From positions 19,265 to 83,264 of the forward strand of contig JACRBC010000055.1 of assembly GCA_016213245.1 (NCBI GenBank): a stretch of 64,000 nt of DNA, given 5' to 3'. Origin of the DNA: Candidatus Solibacter usitatus (lineage in GTDB: Bacteria > Acidobacteriota > Terriglobia > Bryobacterales > Bryobacteraceae). The translations under genes and the position numbers were made by a program. The notes under the pieces were generated by a model. That model was given only the letters and a program-made list of their open reading frames with translations, made no database searches and was not told the origin of the DNA. This document shows positions 9,347 to 20,234 of the stretch, piece by piece (within the stretch, counting starts at the first letter, position 1; each line of letters opens with the position of its first letter).

Positions 9347-11407
9347 ATGGCATCCATGATACCGATGCCACGCACTCTTTTCGTTGCGGTTTTCGTGCTG
9401 CTGCCGGCCGGCGGGCAAGAAAAGGACGACAAGCCCGTCATCCCCGTGTTGCACCAGAGCATCGTCGTGCGGGCCGCGCCGGTCGAGGTGACCATCGAGC
9501 GGCGGAACGCCGAGGTGGTGCAGAAGTCCCTCTTTTCGCGCGACGACCAGGTCTTCCACCTGCTCGACGCGGGAATCAACGCCGGCCAGCACGAGGGTGG
9601 CGCCAAGAGCCTGGAGATCCGGCGATTCGGTTTCAATCTCGACCACGGCGGAGTCAGCGGCGGGCTGAAGGTGATGACCGACGGGGTTCAGCAGAACCTC
9701 GGCACGCAGGGCCACGGGCAGGGCTACCTCGGCAACCTCAAGAGCCTCACGCCGGAACTGGTTCAGGAGGTCAACCTGATCAACGGGCCGTTCAGCGCCG
9801 AGTACGGCGACTTCAGCGGGCTGGGCGTGGTGCACATCCTCACCCGCGAGTCGATGCCGGATGAGTTCACTCTCCGGCTGCAAGGCGGCTCCTTCGACAC
9901 CGCGCGCGGCTTCTTCGCTTATAGCCCCAACCTGACCACAACCGACGCGCTGGTTGCCTACGAGGGCTCCTATGCCAACGGGCCGTTCATCAATCCGCTC
10001 GGTTACCGCCGCGACAACCTGACCGCGAACATCACCCGACGGCTGTCGGAAAAGCGCCAGGCCGCCGTCAAGGCCAACTTCGGACGAGGCGTGTCGGACT
10101 CCTCCGGACAATTGCCCGTCGACGAGATTGACGCCGGCCGCCTGAACCGCTTCGGCGCCATCGACTCGACCAACGGCATCCGGCAATGGAACGGCACCCT
10201 GGCCGGCTACCTGCGCCAGGAGGGGACGCGGGGCGATGTTCTCAAGTTGGATGGCTTCGTGGGCCGCACCCTCTTCGACCACTTCATGAACTTCACGTTC
10301 TTTCTGAACGACCTCACCGGCGGCGACGCCTTCCAGCAGCACGATTCACGTCTTCAGCAGGGCGCCAACGCGCAGTACCTGCGGCCGCACAAGCTCCTCG
10401 GCATGACGGCTTATCTCTCGAGCGGCGCCAACTTCCACGGCAACCAGATCAACGTGTCGCTTTACCCGCGCCAAGGGCGTGTGCCCACCGGGGTGACCAC
10501 GCGCGCCAACGCCGCCATCACCAACGGCGCGGGCTACGTCCAGGAGAACGTCAGCCTTTTCGGCGGGAAAGTGCTGGCCGGCGCCGGAATGCGCTTCGAC
10601 GCCTTCCGCTTCGCCGTCACCGATCGTCTCGATCCCGATTCCAGCGGCGTCCAAACCGCCGGCCGCTGGCAGCCCAAGGCGAGCCTCTCCTTCACGCCCT
10701 CGTCCAGGGCGCCTCTCACCTTGTTTGCCAACTACGGCCGCGGCATCTCGACTTCCGACGCCCGAGCCATTGTGAAGCGCCCGCGGATGGAGCGGGTGGC
10801 CACCACGGACTTCACGCAGGCCGGCCTGGCGGCGCGCACCGGCAGGTTCTCGGCGCAAAGCTCGGCGTTCCTCATCGAACGTTCCAACGAGCAGGTCTAT
10901 GTGCCCGACGACGGCAGTATCGAGTTCCGCAGCCCCAGTCGTGCCTACGGCTTCGAGACCAAGGCCTCGCTTGAACTCACCCGCTTCGTCTTCCTGAATG
11001 GCGGCTTCACGAAAGTCGCCAACGCTTTCTACACGGGCGTTCCGCGCGCGTACGTGGAAGCGGCGCCCCATTTCGTCGCCAACGCGGGCCTGACCGTTTC
11101 GGGCTGGCGGGGCTGGAGCGGCTCGCTGCGCATGCGTGCCATCAACCACTACCGGCTGGACGGGGAGGACCCTGCCGTCGCCGCCGGGGGCCACACCGTC
11201 TTCGATCTGGGCCTCTCGCGCCGCATCACGCGAGACGTGGACTTCAGTTTCGCCGCCGACAACCTGCTGAATCGTCCCTACTACGAAACGCAGAACTACT
11301 TTGAATCCCGCCTTCCCGGGCAGGAGCCGCGCTTCCGCGTGCACGCCACGCCGGGCTATTCGCGGACGCTCATCGCCGGCATCAGCGTGCGCCTGCGGCG
11401 CAAGTAG
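9347..11407 (+). CDS. TonB-dependent outer membrane receptor
   Basis: Signal peptide (MPRTLFVAVFVLLPAG), plug-like region (RRFGFNLDHGG...VNLINGPFSAEYGDFSGLGVVHILTR), barrel ending ...GYSRTLIAGISVRLRRK; track ORF start (8855) is upstream and antecedent to the real start. Confidence 0.85.
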   Translation: MASMIPMPRTLFVAVFVLLPAGGQEKDDKPVIPVLHQSIVVRAAPVEVTIERRNAEVVQKSLFSRDDQVFHLLDAGINAGQHEGGAKSLEIRRFGFNLDHGGVSGGLKVMTDGVQQNLGTQGHGQGYLGNLKSLTPELVQEVNLINGPFSAEYGDFSGLGVVHILTRESMPDEFTLRLQGGSFDTARGFFAYSPNLTTTDALVAYEGSYANGPFINPLGYRRDNLTANITRRLSEKRQAAVKANFGRGVSDSSGQLPVDEIDAGRLNRFGAIDSTNGIRQWNGTLAGYLRQEGTRGDVLKLDGFVGRTLFDHFMNFTFFLNDLTGGDAFQQHDSRLQQGANAQYLRPHKLLGMTAYLSSGANFHGNQINVSLYPRQGRVPTGVTTRANAAITNGAGYVQENVSLFGGKVLAGAGMRFDAFRFAVTDRLDPDSSGVQTAGRWQPKASLSFTPSSRAPLTLFANYGRGISTSDARAIVKRPRMERVATTDFTQAGLAARTGRFSAQSSAFLIERSNEQVYVPDDGSIEFRSPSRAYGFETKASLELTRFVFLNGGFTKVANAFYTGVPRAYVEAAPHFVANAGLTVSGWRGWSGSLRMRAINHYRLDGEDPAVAAGGHTVFDLGLSRRITRDVDFSFAADNLLNRPYYETQNYFESRLPGQEPRFRVHATPGYSRTLIAGISVRLRRK

Positions 11408-11456
11408 CTCCGCGGCCCACTCATCGTTCGCCCGCGCGAGACATACTGGTTAGAAC

Positions 11457-12395
11457 ATGACCCGGGAAGTGCACGTCGTGGATTCGCACACCGGCGGCGA
11501 GCCCACGCGCGTCGTCATCGCCGGCGGGCCCGATCTCGGCCTCGGTTCCATGGCCGGGCGGCTGATCCGCTTCAAGACGGAGCACGACCGCTTCCGCTCC
11601 GCGGTGGTGAACGAGCCGCGCGGCTCGGACGCCCTCGTCGGCGCGCTGCTGTGCCAGCCCGTGGATCCTGCCTGCGCCGCCGGCGTCATCTTCTTCAACA
11701 ACGTCGGCTACCTGGGCATGTGCGGCCACGGGACCATCGGCCTGGTCGCCACCCTGGCCCACCTGGGCCGTATCAAGCCGGGCGTGATCCGCATCGAGAC
11801 GCCGGTGGGCGAAGTAAGCGCCGAGCTGCACCAGTCCGGCGAGGTCACCGTCGCCAACGTCCCCAGCTACCGCCTGGCCCAGGATGTGCCGGTCGAGGTG
11901 GAAGGCTACGGCGTGGTGCGCGGCGACATCGCCTGGGGCGGCAACTGGTTCTACCTGGCCGGCTCATCGCCCTACGAACTCGACCTCGCGAATCTCGAGC
12001 CGCTCACCGAATTCACCTGGCGCATCCGGCAGGCGCTGGTTCGAAACGGCATCACCGGCAAGGACGGCGCCGAGATCGACCACGTGGAAGTGTTCGGTCC
12101 GCCGCGCGGGCAGGCCGACAGCCGCAACTTCGTGCTCTGCCCGGGCAAGGCATACGACCGCTCCCCCTGCGGCACCGGCACCAGTGCCAAGCTGGCTTGC
12201 CTCTACGCCGACGGCAAGCTGGCGGAAGGCGCCGTGTGGCGGCAGGAGAGCATCGTCGGCTCCGTATTCGAAGGGAGCGTCACGGTGCGCGGCGGCATGC
12301 TGTTGCCCCGCATCCGGGGCAGCGCCTTCGTCAACGCCGAGGCGCGCCTGGTGCTGGACGGACACGATCCTTTCTGTTGGGGAATTCGCCGATGA
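11457..12395 (+). CDS. Proline racemase family protein, probable 4-hydroxyproline 2-epimerase
   Basis: [29 protein letters not shown] (catalytic Cys), [16 protein letters not shown] (second Cys); first gene of hydroxyproline operon. Confidence 0.9.
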   Translation: MTREVHVVDSHTGGEPTRVVIAGGPDLGLGSMAGRLIRFKTEHDRFRSAVVNEPRGSDALVGALLCQPVDPACAAGVIFFNNVGYLGMCGHGTIGLVATLAHLGRIKPGVIRIETPVGEVSAELHQSGEVTVANVPSYRLAQDVPVEVEGYGVVRGDIAWGGNWFYLAGSSPYELDLANLEPLTEFTWRIRQALVRNGITGKDGAEIDHVEVFGPPRGQADSRNFVLCPGKAYDRSPCGTGTSAKLACLYADGKLAEGAVWRQESIVGSVFEGSVTVRGGMLLPRIRGSAFVNAEARLVLDGHDPFCWGIRR

Positions 12396-13498
12396 ACCAC
12401 AGCGCCGACGTCGTCATCGCCGGCGGCGGCATTGTCGGCGCGGCCTGCGCCTACGAGTGCGCCCGGGCCGGGCTCTCGGTGACGGTGATCGAGGGCGCCA
12501 TCATCGGCGGCGGCGCCAGCGCGGCCGGCATGGGCCACATCGTGGTGATGGACGACTCCGAGGCGCAGTTCAATCTCACGCTGCTTTCGCAACAGCTCTG
12601 GAGCGAGCGCGTGGCGGAGATGACTGACGGGGTCGAGCACCTCCCCTGCGGCACCCTCTGGGTGGCTGCCGATGAGGAAGAGATGGCGGAGGTGCGCCGC
12701 AAGCGCGCGTTCTACTCGCAGCGTGGCGTGCCCGTTGAGATGCTCGATTCACGCCAGCTCGCCGAGGCCGAGCCGCACCTGCGTCCGGATCTGGCCGGCG
12801 GCCTGCTGGTCCCCGGCGACAGCGTGGTCTACCCGCCCGTCGCGGCGCGGTGGCTGCTCGACCGCTGCGGCGCGCGCGTCCTCACCGGCGTCCCCATCGC
12901 GACGCTCGACGACAACGGCGCGACGCTCGAGGACGGATCGCGCGTCTCCGGCGGCGTGATCGTCAACGCGCTGGGCGCGAAGGCCGCGCGCCTCATGCCC
13001 TCCATCCCTGTCACGCCGCGCAAGGGCCACCTGGTCATCACCGACCGCTATCCGGGCTTCCTCCGCCACCAACTGGTCGAGCTCGGCTACCTCAAGAGCG
13101 CCCACTCCGCCGGCGCCGATTCGATTGCTTTCAATGTCCAGCCCCGCCGCACCGGCCAGGTGCTGATCGGCTCGTCCCGCCAGTTCGGCGCCGATCACAA
13201 GGGGATCGATCAGCCCATCCTCAGCCGCATGTTGCGGCGGGCGGCCGAGTACATGCCGCGAATCGGTTCCTTGATCGCCATCCGCGCCTGGACCGGCTTC
13301 CGCGCCGCTACACCCGACCACTTGCCCCTGATCGGCCCCATGCCCGGCGCCTCGCGCCTCTGGCTCGCCACCGGCCACGAAGGACTGGGCGTCACCACCG
13401 CTCTGGCCACCGGCAGGCTGATCGCCGATCAGATCACCGGGCGCAGTTCGCCCATCGACGCCGCGCCCTACCTCCCCGCCAGGTGCATCCATGGCTGA
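12392..13498 (+). CDS. FAD-dependent oxidoreductase (DAO family), probable D-hydroxyproline dehydrogenase subunit
   Basis: [31 protein letters not shown] Rossmann FAD motif; C-terminal [15 protein letters not shown]...[23 protein letters not shown] overlap with epimerase. Confidence 0.88.
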   Translation: MNHSADVVIAGGGIVGAACAYECARAGLSVTVIEGAIIGGGASAAGMGHIVVMDDSEAQFNLTLLSQQLWSERVAEMTDGVEHLPCGTLWVAADEEEMAEVRRKRAFYSQRGVPVEMLDSRQLAEAEPHLRPDLAGGLLVPGDSVVYPPVAARWLLDRCGARVLTGVPIATLDDNGATLEDGSRVSGGVIVNALGAKAARLMPSIPVTPRKGHLVITDRYPGFLRHQLVELGYLKSAHSAGADSIAFNVQPRRTGQVLIGSSRQFGADHKGIDQPILSRMLRRAAEYMPRIGSLIAIRAWTGFRAATPDHLPLIGPMPGASRLWLATGHEGLGVTTALATGRLIADQITGRSSPIDAAPYLPARCIHG

Positions 13499-13736
13499 GC
13501 GCGTCACCATCTTCGTCGACGGCCGGCCCATCGCCGCCGAACGTGGCGCCACCGTCGCCGCCGCCATGCTCTCGGCCGGCATCCGCGCTTTCCGTCACTC
13601 GGTCTCCGGCGAACCTCGCGCCCCGCTGTGCGGCATGGGCATCTGTTTCGAGTGCCGCGTGACCATCGGCGGCGAGCCGCACCGCCGCGGCTGCCAGACG
13701 CTCTGCCAGGACGGACTGGAGGTCTCCACCACGTGA
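13491..13736 (+). CDS. 2Fe-2S ferredoxin-like small subunit of D-hydroxyproline dehydrogenase
   Basis: 81 aa; PLCGMGICFECRVTIGGEPHRRGCQTLCQDGLEV 2Fe-2S motif (HcnA-like). Confidence 0.87.
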   Translation: MAERVTIFVDGRPIAAERGATVAAAMLSAGIRAFRHSVSGEPRAPLCGMGICFECRVTIGGEPHRRGCQTLCQDGLEVSTT

Positions 13737-14923
13737 GCGCTCCAGCCATTGTCGTCGTCGGCGCCGGACCAGCCGGAGTCGCCGCCGCCTGCCGGGCCGC
13801 CGGGTGCGGCAGGCGCGTCGTGCTGCTCGACGACAACCCCGCGCCCGGCGGCCAGATCTGGCGCGGGGACCGGCAACAGCGCTGGTTGGCCCGCCTGGCC
13901 GATTCCGGCGTCGAGGTGCGCTGCGGGACCACCGTTTCGGGGCTGGAATTGCCCGGCGCAACGACTATCCTCGCCACGGGCGCCCGCGAGCTTTTCCTCC
14001 CCTTTCCCGGCTGGACCTCGCCCGGCGTCACCGGCGCGGGCGGATTGCAGGCGCTGATCAAATCCGGCTTCAGCATCGCCGGCAAGCGCGTCGTCGTCGC
14101 CGGCAGCGGGCTCCTGCTTCCCGCCGTCGCCTCCCTCGTCCGCAAGAGCGGAGGCAGCGTCGTTCTGATTGCGGAACAGACCTCGGCCATGAACATGGCC
14201 GCATTCGCGGCGGCATTGCTCTCGCGTCCGGAGAAGCTCGCGCAGTCGGCCGAGGCGGCGCTGTCACTGCTTGGGGTTCCCTACTTCACGCGGTGCGTCG
14301 TGGAGTCTTTCGATGGCGGGCGGGTGCGCCTGCGCCGCGGCAACGCCATCTTCGAATGCGACACCGACTACCTCGCCAGCGGCTTCGGACTCGTCCCTAA
14401 CACCGAGCTGGCGGCTCTGCTCGGCTGCCGGCTCCTCGCTGGCGCGGTGGAAGTTGACGAGTTCCAGCAAACCACCGTCGCCGGTGTCTACGCCGCCGGC
14501 GAGTTGACCGGCATCGGCGGCGTGGAGAAATCCCTGGTCGAAGGCGAGATCGCCGGCCTGGCCGCCGCCGGCGCAGTGGACGAGGCCCGCGCGCTGTTCG
14601 GACGCAGCCGCCGCGCTCGACGCTTCTCCGCCGCGCTGAATCGCGCCTTCGCACTGGACGGCGGCCTGCGCGCGCTGCCGCGCGACGAAACGCTGGTCTG
14701 CCGCTGTGAAGACGTCTCCCACTCCCGGCTCAAGGGCTTGGCCTCCTGGCGCCAAGCCAAGCTCCACACCCGCTGCGGCATGGGCCCGTGCCAGGGCCGC
14801 GTCTGCGCCGCCGCCGCGCAGTTCCTCTATGGTTGGAACGATCAGTCCCCGCGCCCGCCCGTATTCCCCGTGCCCGCCGGCCTGCTCGCCGATCCGGGCA
14901 GCTTCGAAGGAGAACCCACATGA
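13733..14923 (+). CDS. NAD(P)/FAD-dependent oxidoreductase (HcnB/SoxA-like), D-hydroxyproline dehydrogenase subunit
   Basis: GTG start: VSAPAIVVVGAGPAGVAAACRAAG; C-terminal CRCEDVSHSRLKG...TRCGMGPCQGRVC BFD-like Fe-S motif; overlaps previous gene. Confidence 0.87.
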   Translation: MSAPAIVVVGAGPAGVAAACRAAGCGRRVVLLDDNPAPGGQIWRGDRQQRWLARLADSGVEVRCGTTVSGLELPGATTILATGARELFLPFPGWTSPGVTGAGGLQALIKSGFSIAGKRVVVAGSGLLLPAVASLVRKSGGSVVLIAEQTSAMNMAAFAAALLSRPEKLAQSAEAALSLLGVPYFTRCVVESFDGGRVRLRRGNAIFECDTDYLASGFGLVPNTELAALLGCRLLAGAVEVDEFQQTTVAGVYAAGELTGIGGVEKSLVEGEIAGLAAAGAVDEARALFGRSRRARRFSAALNRAFALDGGLRALPRDETLVCRCEDVSHSRLKGLASWRQAKLHTRCGMGPCQGRVCAAAAQFLYGWNDQSPRPPVFPVPAGLLADPGSFEGEPT

Positions 14924-15807
14924 ACTGGAACGGAGTCATCCCCGCCATCACCACACCGTTCAACACTGACCTCAGCGTCGATTACGCCTTCTTCGCCCGG
15001 CACTGCACTTGGATGATCGATAGCGGCTGCTCCGGCATTGTCGCTCTCGGCTCTCTCGGCGAGGGCGCCACGCTCAGCTTCGACGAGAAGCGCGGGGTGC
15101 TGAGCACCGCTGTCGGGGCCGTGGGAGACCGTGCGCCCGTCGTCGCCGGCGTCTCCGCGCTCAGTACCGCCGAGACCGTGGCCATCGCGCGGATGGCCGC
15201 CGATTGCGGCTGCTCCGGCCTCATGGTCCTGCCGCCCTATGTCTACGTGGGCGACTGGCGCGAATCCAAGGCCCACGTCTCGGCCATCCTCCGCGCCACC
15301 CCCCTGTCCTGCATGCTCTACAACAACCCCATCGCCTACAAGACCGACTTCCTTCCCGAACAGGCCGCCGAACTGCTCAACGAGCACGCCAACCTGGAGG
15401 CCATCAAGGAATCGAGCGCCGACATCCGCCGCATCGCCGCGCTTCGCGTGCTGGCCGGCGACAGGTTGAAGATCCTGGCCGGCGTCGACGACCTCATCTT
15501 CGAGGCCGGCCTGGCCGGCGCGACAGGCTGGATCGCGGGACTGGTCAACGCCTTCCCCGCCGAGAGCGTCGAACTCTTCGACGCCTCCATCCGCGGCGAC
15601 CGCGACCGCGCTTTCGCGCTCTACCAGTGGTTCCTTCCCCTGCTCCGCATGGACACCGTGCCGAAGTTCGTCCAGCTCATCAAGCTCGCCCAACAGGAGG
15701 CCGGCATGGGCAGCGAGCGCGTCCGGCCGCCGCGGCTCGAGCTCACGGGAACAGAGCGCGAAGCGGCGCTGGCGGTGATCCGCGCAGCGCTCGCCTCGCG
15801 CCCTTGA
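14920..15807 (+). CDS. Dihydrodipicolinate synthase family protein, probable 1-pyrroline-4-hydroxy-2-carboxylate deaminase
   Basis: MNWNGVIPAITTPFNTDLSVDYAFFARH, GSLGEGATLSFDEKR, LYNNPIAYKTDF, EAIKESSADIRRI; operon context. Confidence 0.87.
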   Translation: MNWNGVIPAITTPFNTDLSVDYAFFARHCTWMIDSGCSGIVALGSLGEGATLSFDEKRGVLSTAVGAVGDRAPVVAGVSALSTAETVAIARMAADCGCSGLMVLPPYVYVGDWRESKAHVSAILRATPLSCMLYNNPIAYKTDFLPEQAAELLNEHANLEAIKESSADIRRIAALRVLAGDRLKILAGVDDLIFEAGLAGATGWIAGLVNAFPAESVELFDASIRGDRDRAFALYQWFLPLLRMDTVPKFVQLIKLAQQEAGMGSERVRPPRLELTGTEREAALAVIRAALASRP

Positions 15808-15810
15808 GTT

Positions 15811-17367
15811 CTACTGGAGCAGCGTGAAGTTCACATCGATCTCGGTGAGTATCTCCACCGGCTCGCCGTTCAGCAGCGTCGGCTGATACCTCCACTGTTT
15901 CACCGCTTCCACGGCCGCCTCCACCAGCCGCGGGTCGACGATCTGGTTCAACACCTCCAGGTTCAGCACCGAGCCATCCTTGCCGATCACCGCGCGCATC
16001 AGCACAGAGCCCTGGATGCCCTCCGCCTTGCAGCTCGGGGGATACTTCGGGGTCACCTTGGTCACCAGTTTCACCGCCTGCACGCTGCCGCCCACGCGAA
16101 TTCGCGTAGGCGCCTGGCCCGGCGCAAGCGGCGCCACCGCCGGCTTGGGTCCGCCCTCGCCCACGACATTCACTGTCTCGTGCACCCTGCCCGTCATGAG
16201 CATGATCTGCAGCGGCTGGGAAGCGCCGCCCTCCACCACAATGCCCTTCAGCTCCAGCAGCGCGAAGCCGGGCTTGGCCACGGCCACGTTGTAGTTGCCG
16301 TCCGGCAGCGGGGCCAGCGCGAATTCGCCGGCTTCGTTTGAGTACACCGCCTCTCTGCGGCTCGATCCGTTGAACGACAACGACACGCGCGCCTTCGGCA
16401 CCACCGCGCCGCTGGGATCGCGCACCACGCCTCGAATGCCGCCGTCGGCCGCCAGCGCCGGCATACGCAGCGCCGCCAGCGGCGCCAGCAGCGCCAGCGC
16501 CGCCGCCGCCACGGTCAATACCGCGCCCCGTCCCACCGGACCGCGCCTCAGGTTGTTACGGAGCAGCGCGCGCAGGCGGTGCTCGAGATCGTTGATTCTA
16601 GCCATTGGGATTGCTCCTTGTGGAATGCGTTCGCGGCCGTTCAGGCCACGGACAATTTCGATCAGGTGGCCGGCGTAGTCCGACGCGCGCCCGCCGTGCC
16701 GCAGCACGCCGTCGTCGCAGGCCAGTTCGGCCTCTTTCCGCAGCCGCGAGGCCGCCATCCAGACCCACGGCAGCGGCCAGTAGAGCGCGCAGGCGAGCTC
16801 GGCGGCCAGTTGCGCCAGCGTGTCCCGCCGCACGGCGTGCGAGACCTCGTGCCGCAGGACCATCTCCAGGCGATCGGCCGGCCAGGCGGTAGCCTCGGCC
16901 GGCAGCAGCACCACCGGCCGCGCCGCTCCGCAGACCACCGGCACGTCGATGCCCGCCGAAACCAGCACCTCGACGCCATCCACCCTGCGCCATGCGCCGG
17001 CGTTGCGCGCCAGCTTCGACGCTCTCCGATGACCCAGCCCCAGACGGAGCAGCAGCAGGGCTGCGCCGCCCGCCCAGAGGCCGGCCATCCACCAGCGCCA
17101 GGGCACGCCTGATGGAACGGCGTCCGCCGTCACCACGATCACCGTCCGCGCCGCCGCCTGCGTCGCCTGCGCCGCCCGCGGCAGGGCCGGCGCCCAGCCG
17201 GGCGCCACCAGCAGCGCCACCGGCAGCGCCAATAGGGCGGCGACGCCCGCCAGCCAGATGAGATGGCGGAGCGAGGCCGGAGCGCGCCGGGCGGCCGCCG
17301 CCACAAGCCCGCACACGCCCAACAGCAGTGTGGCCTTCACGGCGAGTTCAAATAACATGGAGTCCAT
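15811..17367 (-). CDS. M56 (BlaR1-type) membrane metallopeptidase with Ig-like/carboxypeptidase-regulatory and TonB C-terminal domains
   Basis: LRHEVSHAVRRD (HExxH); GGIRGVVRDPSGAVVPKARVSLSFNG...; C-terminal PKYPPSCKAEGIQGSVLMRAVIGKDGSVLNLEVLN. Confidence 0.87.
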   Translation of the reverse strand: MDSMLFELAVKATLLLGVCGLVAAAARRAPASLRHLIWLAGVAALLALPVALLVAPGWAPALPRAAQATQAAARTVIVVTADAVPSGVPWRWWMAGLWAGGAALLLLRLGLGHRRASKLARNAGAWRRVDGVEVLVSAGIDVPVVCGAARPVVLLPAEATAWPADRLEMVLRHEVSHAVRRDTLAQLAAELACALYWPLPWVWMAASRLRKEAELACDDGVLRHGGRASDYAGHLIEIVRGLNGRERIPQGAIPMARINDLEHRLRALLRNNLRRGPVGRGAVLTVAAAALALLAPLAALRMPALAADGGIRGVVRDPSGAVVPKARVSLSFNGSSRREAVYSNEAGEFALAPLPDGNYNVAVAKPGFALLELKGIVVEGGASQPLQIMLMTGRVHETVNVVGEGGPKPAVAPLAPGQAPTRIRVGGSVQAVKLVTKVTPKYPPSCKAEGIQGSVLMRAVIGKDGSVLNLEVLNQIVDPRLVEAAVEAVKQWRYQPTLLNGEPVEILTEIDVNFTLLQ

Positions 17368-17368
17368 T

Positions 17369-17758
17369 TCAGCGTTCCTCCTTCCGTGCCCGCTCGATCA
17401 GCGCCGCCAGGCCGTCCAGCTCCTCCTCCGACATCCGCGCCGACCGCCCATCCAGTAGCGCCGCCGCCGCCCGCGCCGGCGAGCCGCCGAAGAAGGTGTC
17501 CACCATGTGCCGTAGCGCCCCGCGCCGCGCCCGCGCCGGTTGCGCGGTGGGCATGTAGACATAGCGCAGGTCCTCGGCCTCGTGCCGCGCGTGGCCCTTG
17601 TCCTCCAGCGTCCGCAGGTGCGCCCGCACCGCCGAATAGCTGGGCGCGTCCTCCATCTCCCGGTGCACCTCGGCGGCCGTCGCCCGGCCCAGCCGGAAGA
17701 GAATCTCCAGGATCTGCCGCTCGCGGCGGCTTACGTTCATCGTCTGTTGCGTCGCCAT
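17369..17758 (-). CDS. BlaI/MecI/CopY family transcriptional repressor
   Basis: SRRERQILEILFRLGRATAAEVHREMEDAPSYSAVRAHLRTLEDKGHARHE winged helix; adjacent to M56 peptidase. Confidence 0.92.
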   Translation of the reverse strand: MATQQTMNVSRRERQILEILFRLGRATAAEVHREMEDAPSYSAVRAHLRTLEDKGHARHEAEDLRYVYMPTAQPARARRGALRHMVDTFFGGSPARAAAALLDGRSARMSEEELDGLAALIERARKEER

Positions 17759-17786
17759 TGTGTAACCTGCTGTCTTTCCCGCAGCC

Positions 17787-17802
17787 TGCTAGAAATCTAG
17801 CA
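17787..17802. promoter_or_regulatory. Candidate BlaI-family operator, perfect inverted repeat TGCTAGA-AA-TCTAGCA
   Basis: 7-bp arms, 2-bp spacer, 29 bp upstream of the blaI-like start codon (17758). Confidence 0.55.
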
Positions 17803-17821
17803 CGTATTCGGGCCGCTGTCT

Positions 17822-18820
17822 ATGTGGACACCGCCCGGCGCCGGAGGTTCCCGGGTATTTGCAGCCCGTCCGGTCTATGCTGGTCTTCAGGTGCAGCAGT
17901 TCGTCAGGCGCCGGGACCTGTTCAGGCTACCCCTGGCGCTCGCCCTCCGCCCCAGGCCCTGGCCGGGCGGGACATTTCTACAGTTCTGGTCCGCCCACCT
18001 CATCTGGGACGACGCCCGTTGGAGCCGTCTCTATCAGCACTTGTCCGAGATCGGCGTCACCGAGCTCGTCGTGCAATGGTCCCGCTACGACGACATCGGC
18101 TACGTCCCCCTGGTCCTTCGCGCCGCCGACGAGTGCGATGCCCGGGACTGGACGCTGCACGCCGGCCTGGCGCACCACAGCCAGTGGTGGACTGCCCTGG
18201 AACAGGGCCCCGCCGCCCGCGCCCAGGCCCTCGCCCGCGCCTTCGCCGCCCACCTGGAGTGCGCCCGTGAACTCGCCCCGCTCGCCCGCCGCCGCTGCTT
18301 CCGCGGCTGGTACCTGCCCGAGGAGATCGACGATGTCCACTGGCAGGCCGCCGCCGGCGTGGACGCGCTCTGCGGTCATCTCTCCCGCCTCCACCACAGC
18401 CTGCACCCCCTGTCCGCCGGCGGCTTCACCTCCGGCCGCGCCGCGCCTTCCACCCTGGCCCGCTTCTGGGCCCATCTGCGGCGGGAGTCCAAGCTCGACA
18501 CCGTCCTCTTTCAGGACGGCATCGGCGCCGGCAATCTCTCACTGCCCCAATGGGAGACGCTCCTGCCAGTCCTCTCCCGCTCTGTCGGACCCCGCCGCCT
18601 GCGCGTGGTGGTCGAGGCCTTTGAGCAGATCTCGGCCTCTGGTCCCTTTCAGGCACGCCCCGCGCCTGTCGAGCGCATCGAGGCGCAAACCACCCTTGCC
18701 CGGCGCTGGACCCGCCGTCCCCCCATCGCCTTCAGCTTCCCCGAGTATTTCACCCCGGAAGGCGGCGCCGAGGCTCGGGCACGCTTCGAGCTGCTCCGCG
18801 GCCCCCATGGGCGACAATAG
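17822..18820 (+). CDS. Putative DUF4434-like TIM-barrel protein (glycosidase-like), exported; start uncertain (GTG 17891 possible)
   Basis: [51 protein letters not shown]; family call from memory of similar proteins. Confidence 0.55.
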   Translation: MWTPPGAGGSRVFAARPVYAGLQVQQFVRRRDLFRLPLALALRPRPWPGGTFLQFWSAHLIWDDARWSRLYQHLSEIGVTELVVQWSRYDDIGYVPLVLRAADECDARDWTLHAGLAHHSQWWTALEQGPAARAQALARAFAAHLECARELAPLARRRCFRGWYLPEEIDDVHWQAAAGVDALCGHLSRLHHSLHPLSAGGFTSGRAAPSTLARFWAHLRRESKLDTVLFQDGIGAGNLSLPQWETLLPVLSRSVGPRRLRVVVEAFEQISASGPFQARPAPVERIEAQTTLARRWTRRPPIAFSFPEYFTPEGGAEARARFELLRGPHGRQ

Positions 18821-18828
18821 CGGTAGCC

Positions 18829-19248
<420 letters not shown>

Positions 19249-19316
19249 TCTGGCCCACTCTTGCCCGGCGCTCCTCCCATTGCCGCTACAATTGAAGCAA
19301 GCTCAAGCAACTCCTC

Positions 19317-20234
19317 ATGTCCAGCCTCCTCGACCGCCTCAAACAAGGCATCCAGAAGACCCGCGCAGGCCTCGTCACCCAGGTCGAGGACATCCTTCTC
19401 GGCAGGAAGGAGATCGACGCCGATCTCCTCGACGAGCTGGAATACACCCTCATCACCGCCGATGTCGGCGTCCGTACCGCCGCCGAGATTCTGGAAGAGA
19501 TCCGCCGCAAGGTCGAGCGCCACCTGGTCAACGACCCGGCCGAGCTTCGCCAGTTGATCCGCGAGCACCTGCTCGGCGTCCTGGAGGCCTCCGACAGGCC
19601 GCTCAATTTCGCCGCCGAGGCCCCCACCGTCGTTCTGATGGTCGGCGTCAACGGCTCCGGCAAGACCACCACCATCGGCAAGCTCGCCGCCCGCTTCAAG
19701 GAGGAGGGCCGCAGCGTGCTGCTGTGCGCCGCCGACACCTTCCGCGCGGCCGCCATCGAGCAACTCGAACTCTGGGGCCAGCGCACCTCCACCGAGACCA
19801 TCCGCCAGGCCCAGGGGGCCGATCCCAGCGCCGTCATCTTCGACGCGCTCCAGGCCGCCAAGGCGCGCAAGACCGGCGTCCTGCTGGTCGATACCGCCGG
19901 CCGCCTGCACACCAAGGCCAACCTCATGACCGAGCTCGAGAAAATGCGCCGCACCGCCGCCCGTGTCGTTCCCGGCGCTCCCCACGAGGTCTGGCTCGTC
20001 CTTGACGCCACCACCGGCCAGAACGGCCTGGAGCAGGCGCGCAAGTTCACCGAGTCGGCCGGCGTCACCGGCCTGGTCCTCACCAAGCTCGACGGCACGG
20101 CCAAGGGCGGCATCGTGGTCGCCATCACGCGCGAGCTCAACCTGCCCATCCGCTACATCGGCGTCGGCGAACAGTCCGACGATCTGCTGCCGTTCGAACC
20201 CGAGAGATTCATCTCGTCCCTCTTTGAAGCATGA
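19317..20234 (+). CDS. ftsY: Signal recognition particle receptor FtsY
   Basis: [79 protein letters not shown]. Confidence 0.95.
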   Translation: MSSLLDRLKQGIQKTRAGLVTQVEDILLGRKEIDADLLDELEYTLITADVGVRTAAEILEEIRRKVERHLVNDPAELRQLIREHLLGVLEASDRPLNFAAEAPTVVLMVGVNGSGKTTTIGKLAARFKEEGRSVLLCAADTFRAAAIEQLELWGQRTSTETIRQAQGADPSAVIFDALQAAKARKTGVLLVDTAGRLHTKANLMTELEKMRRTAARVVPGAPHEVWLVLDATTGQNGLEQARKFTESAGVTGLVLTKLDGTAKGGIVVAITRELNLPIRYIGVGEQSDDLLPFEPERFISSLFEA

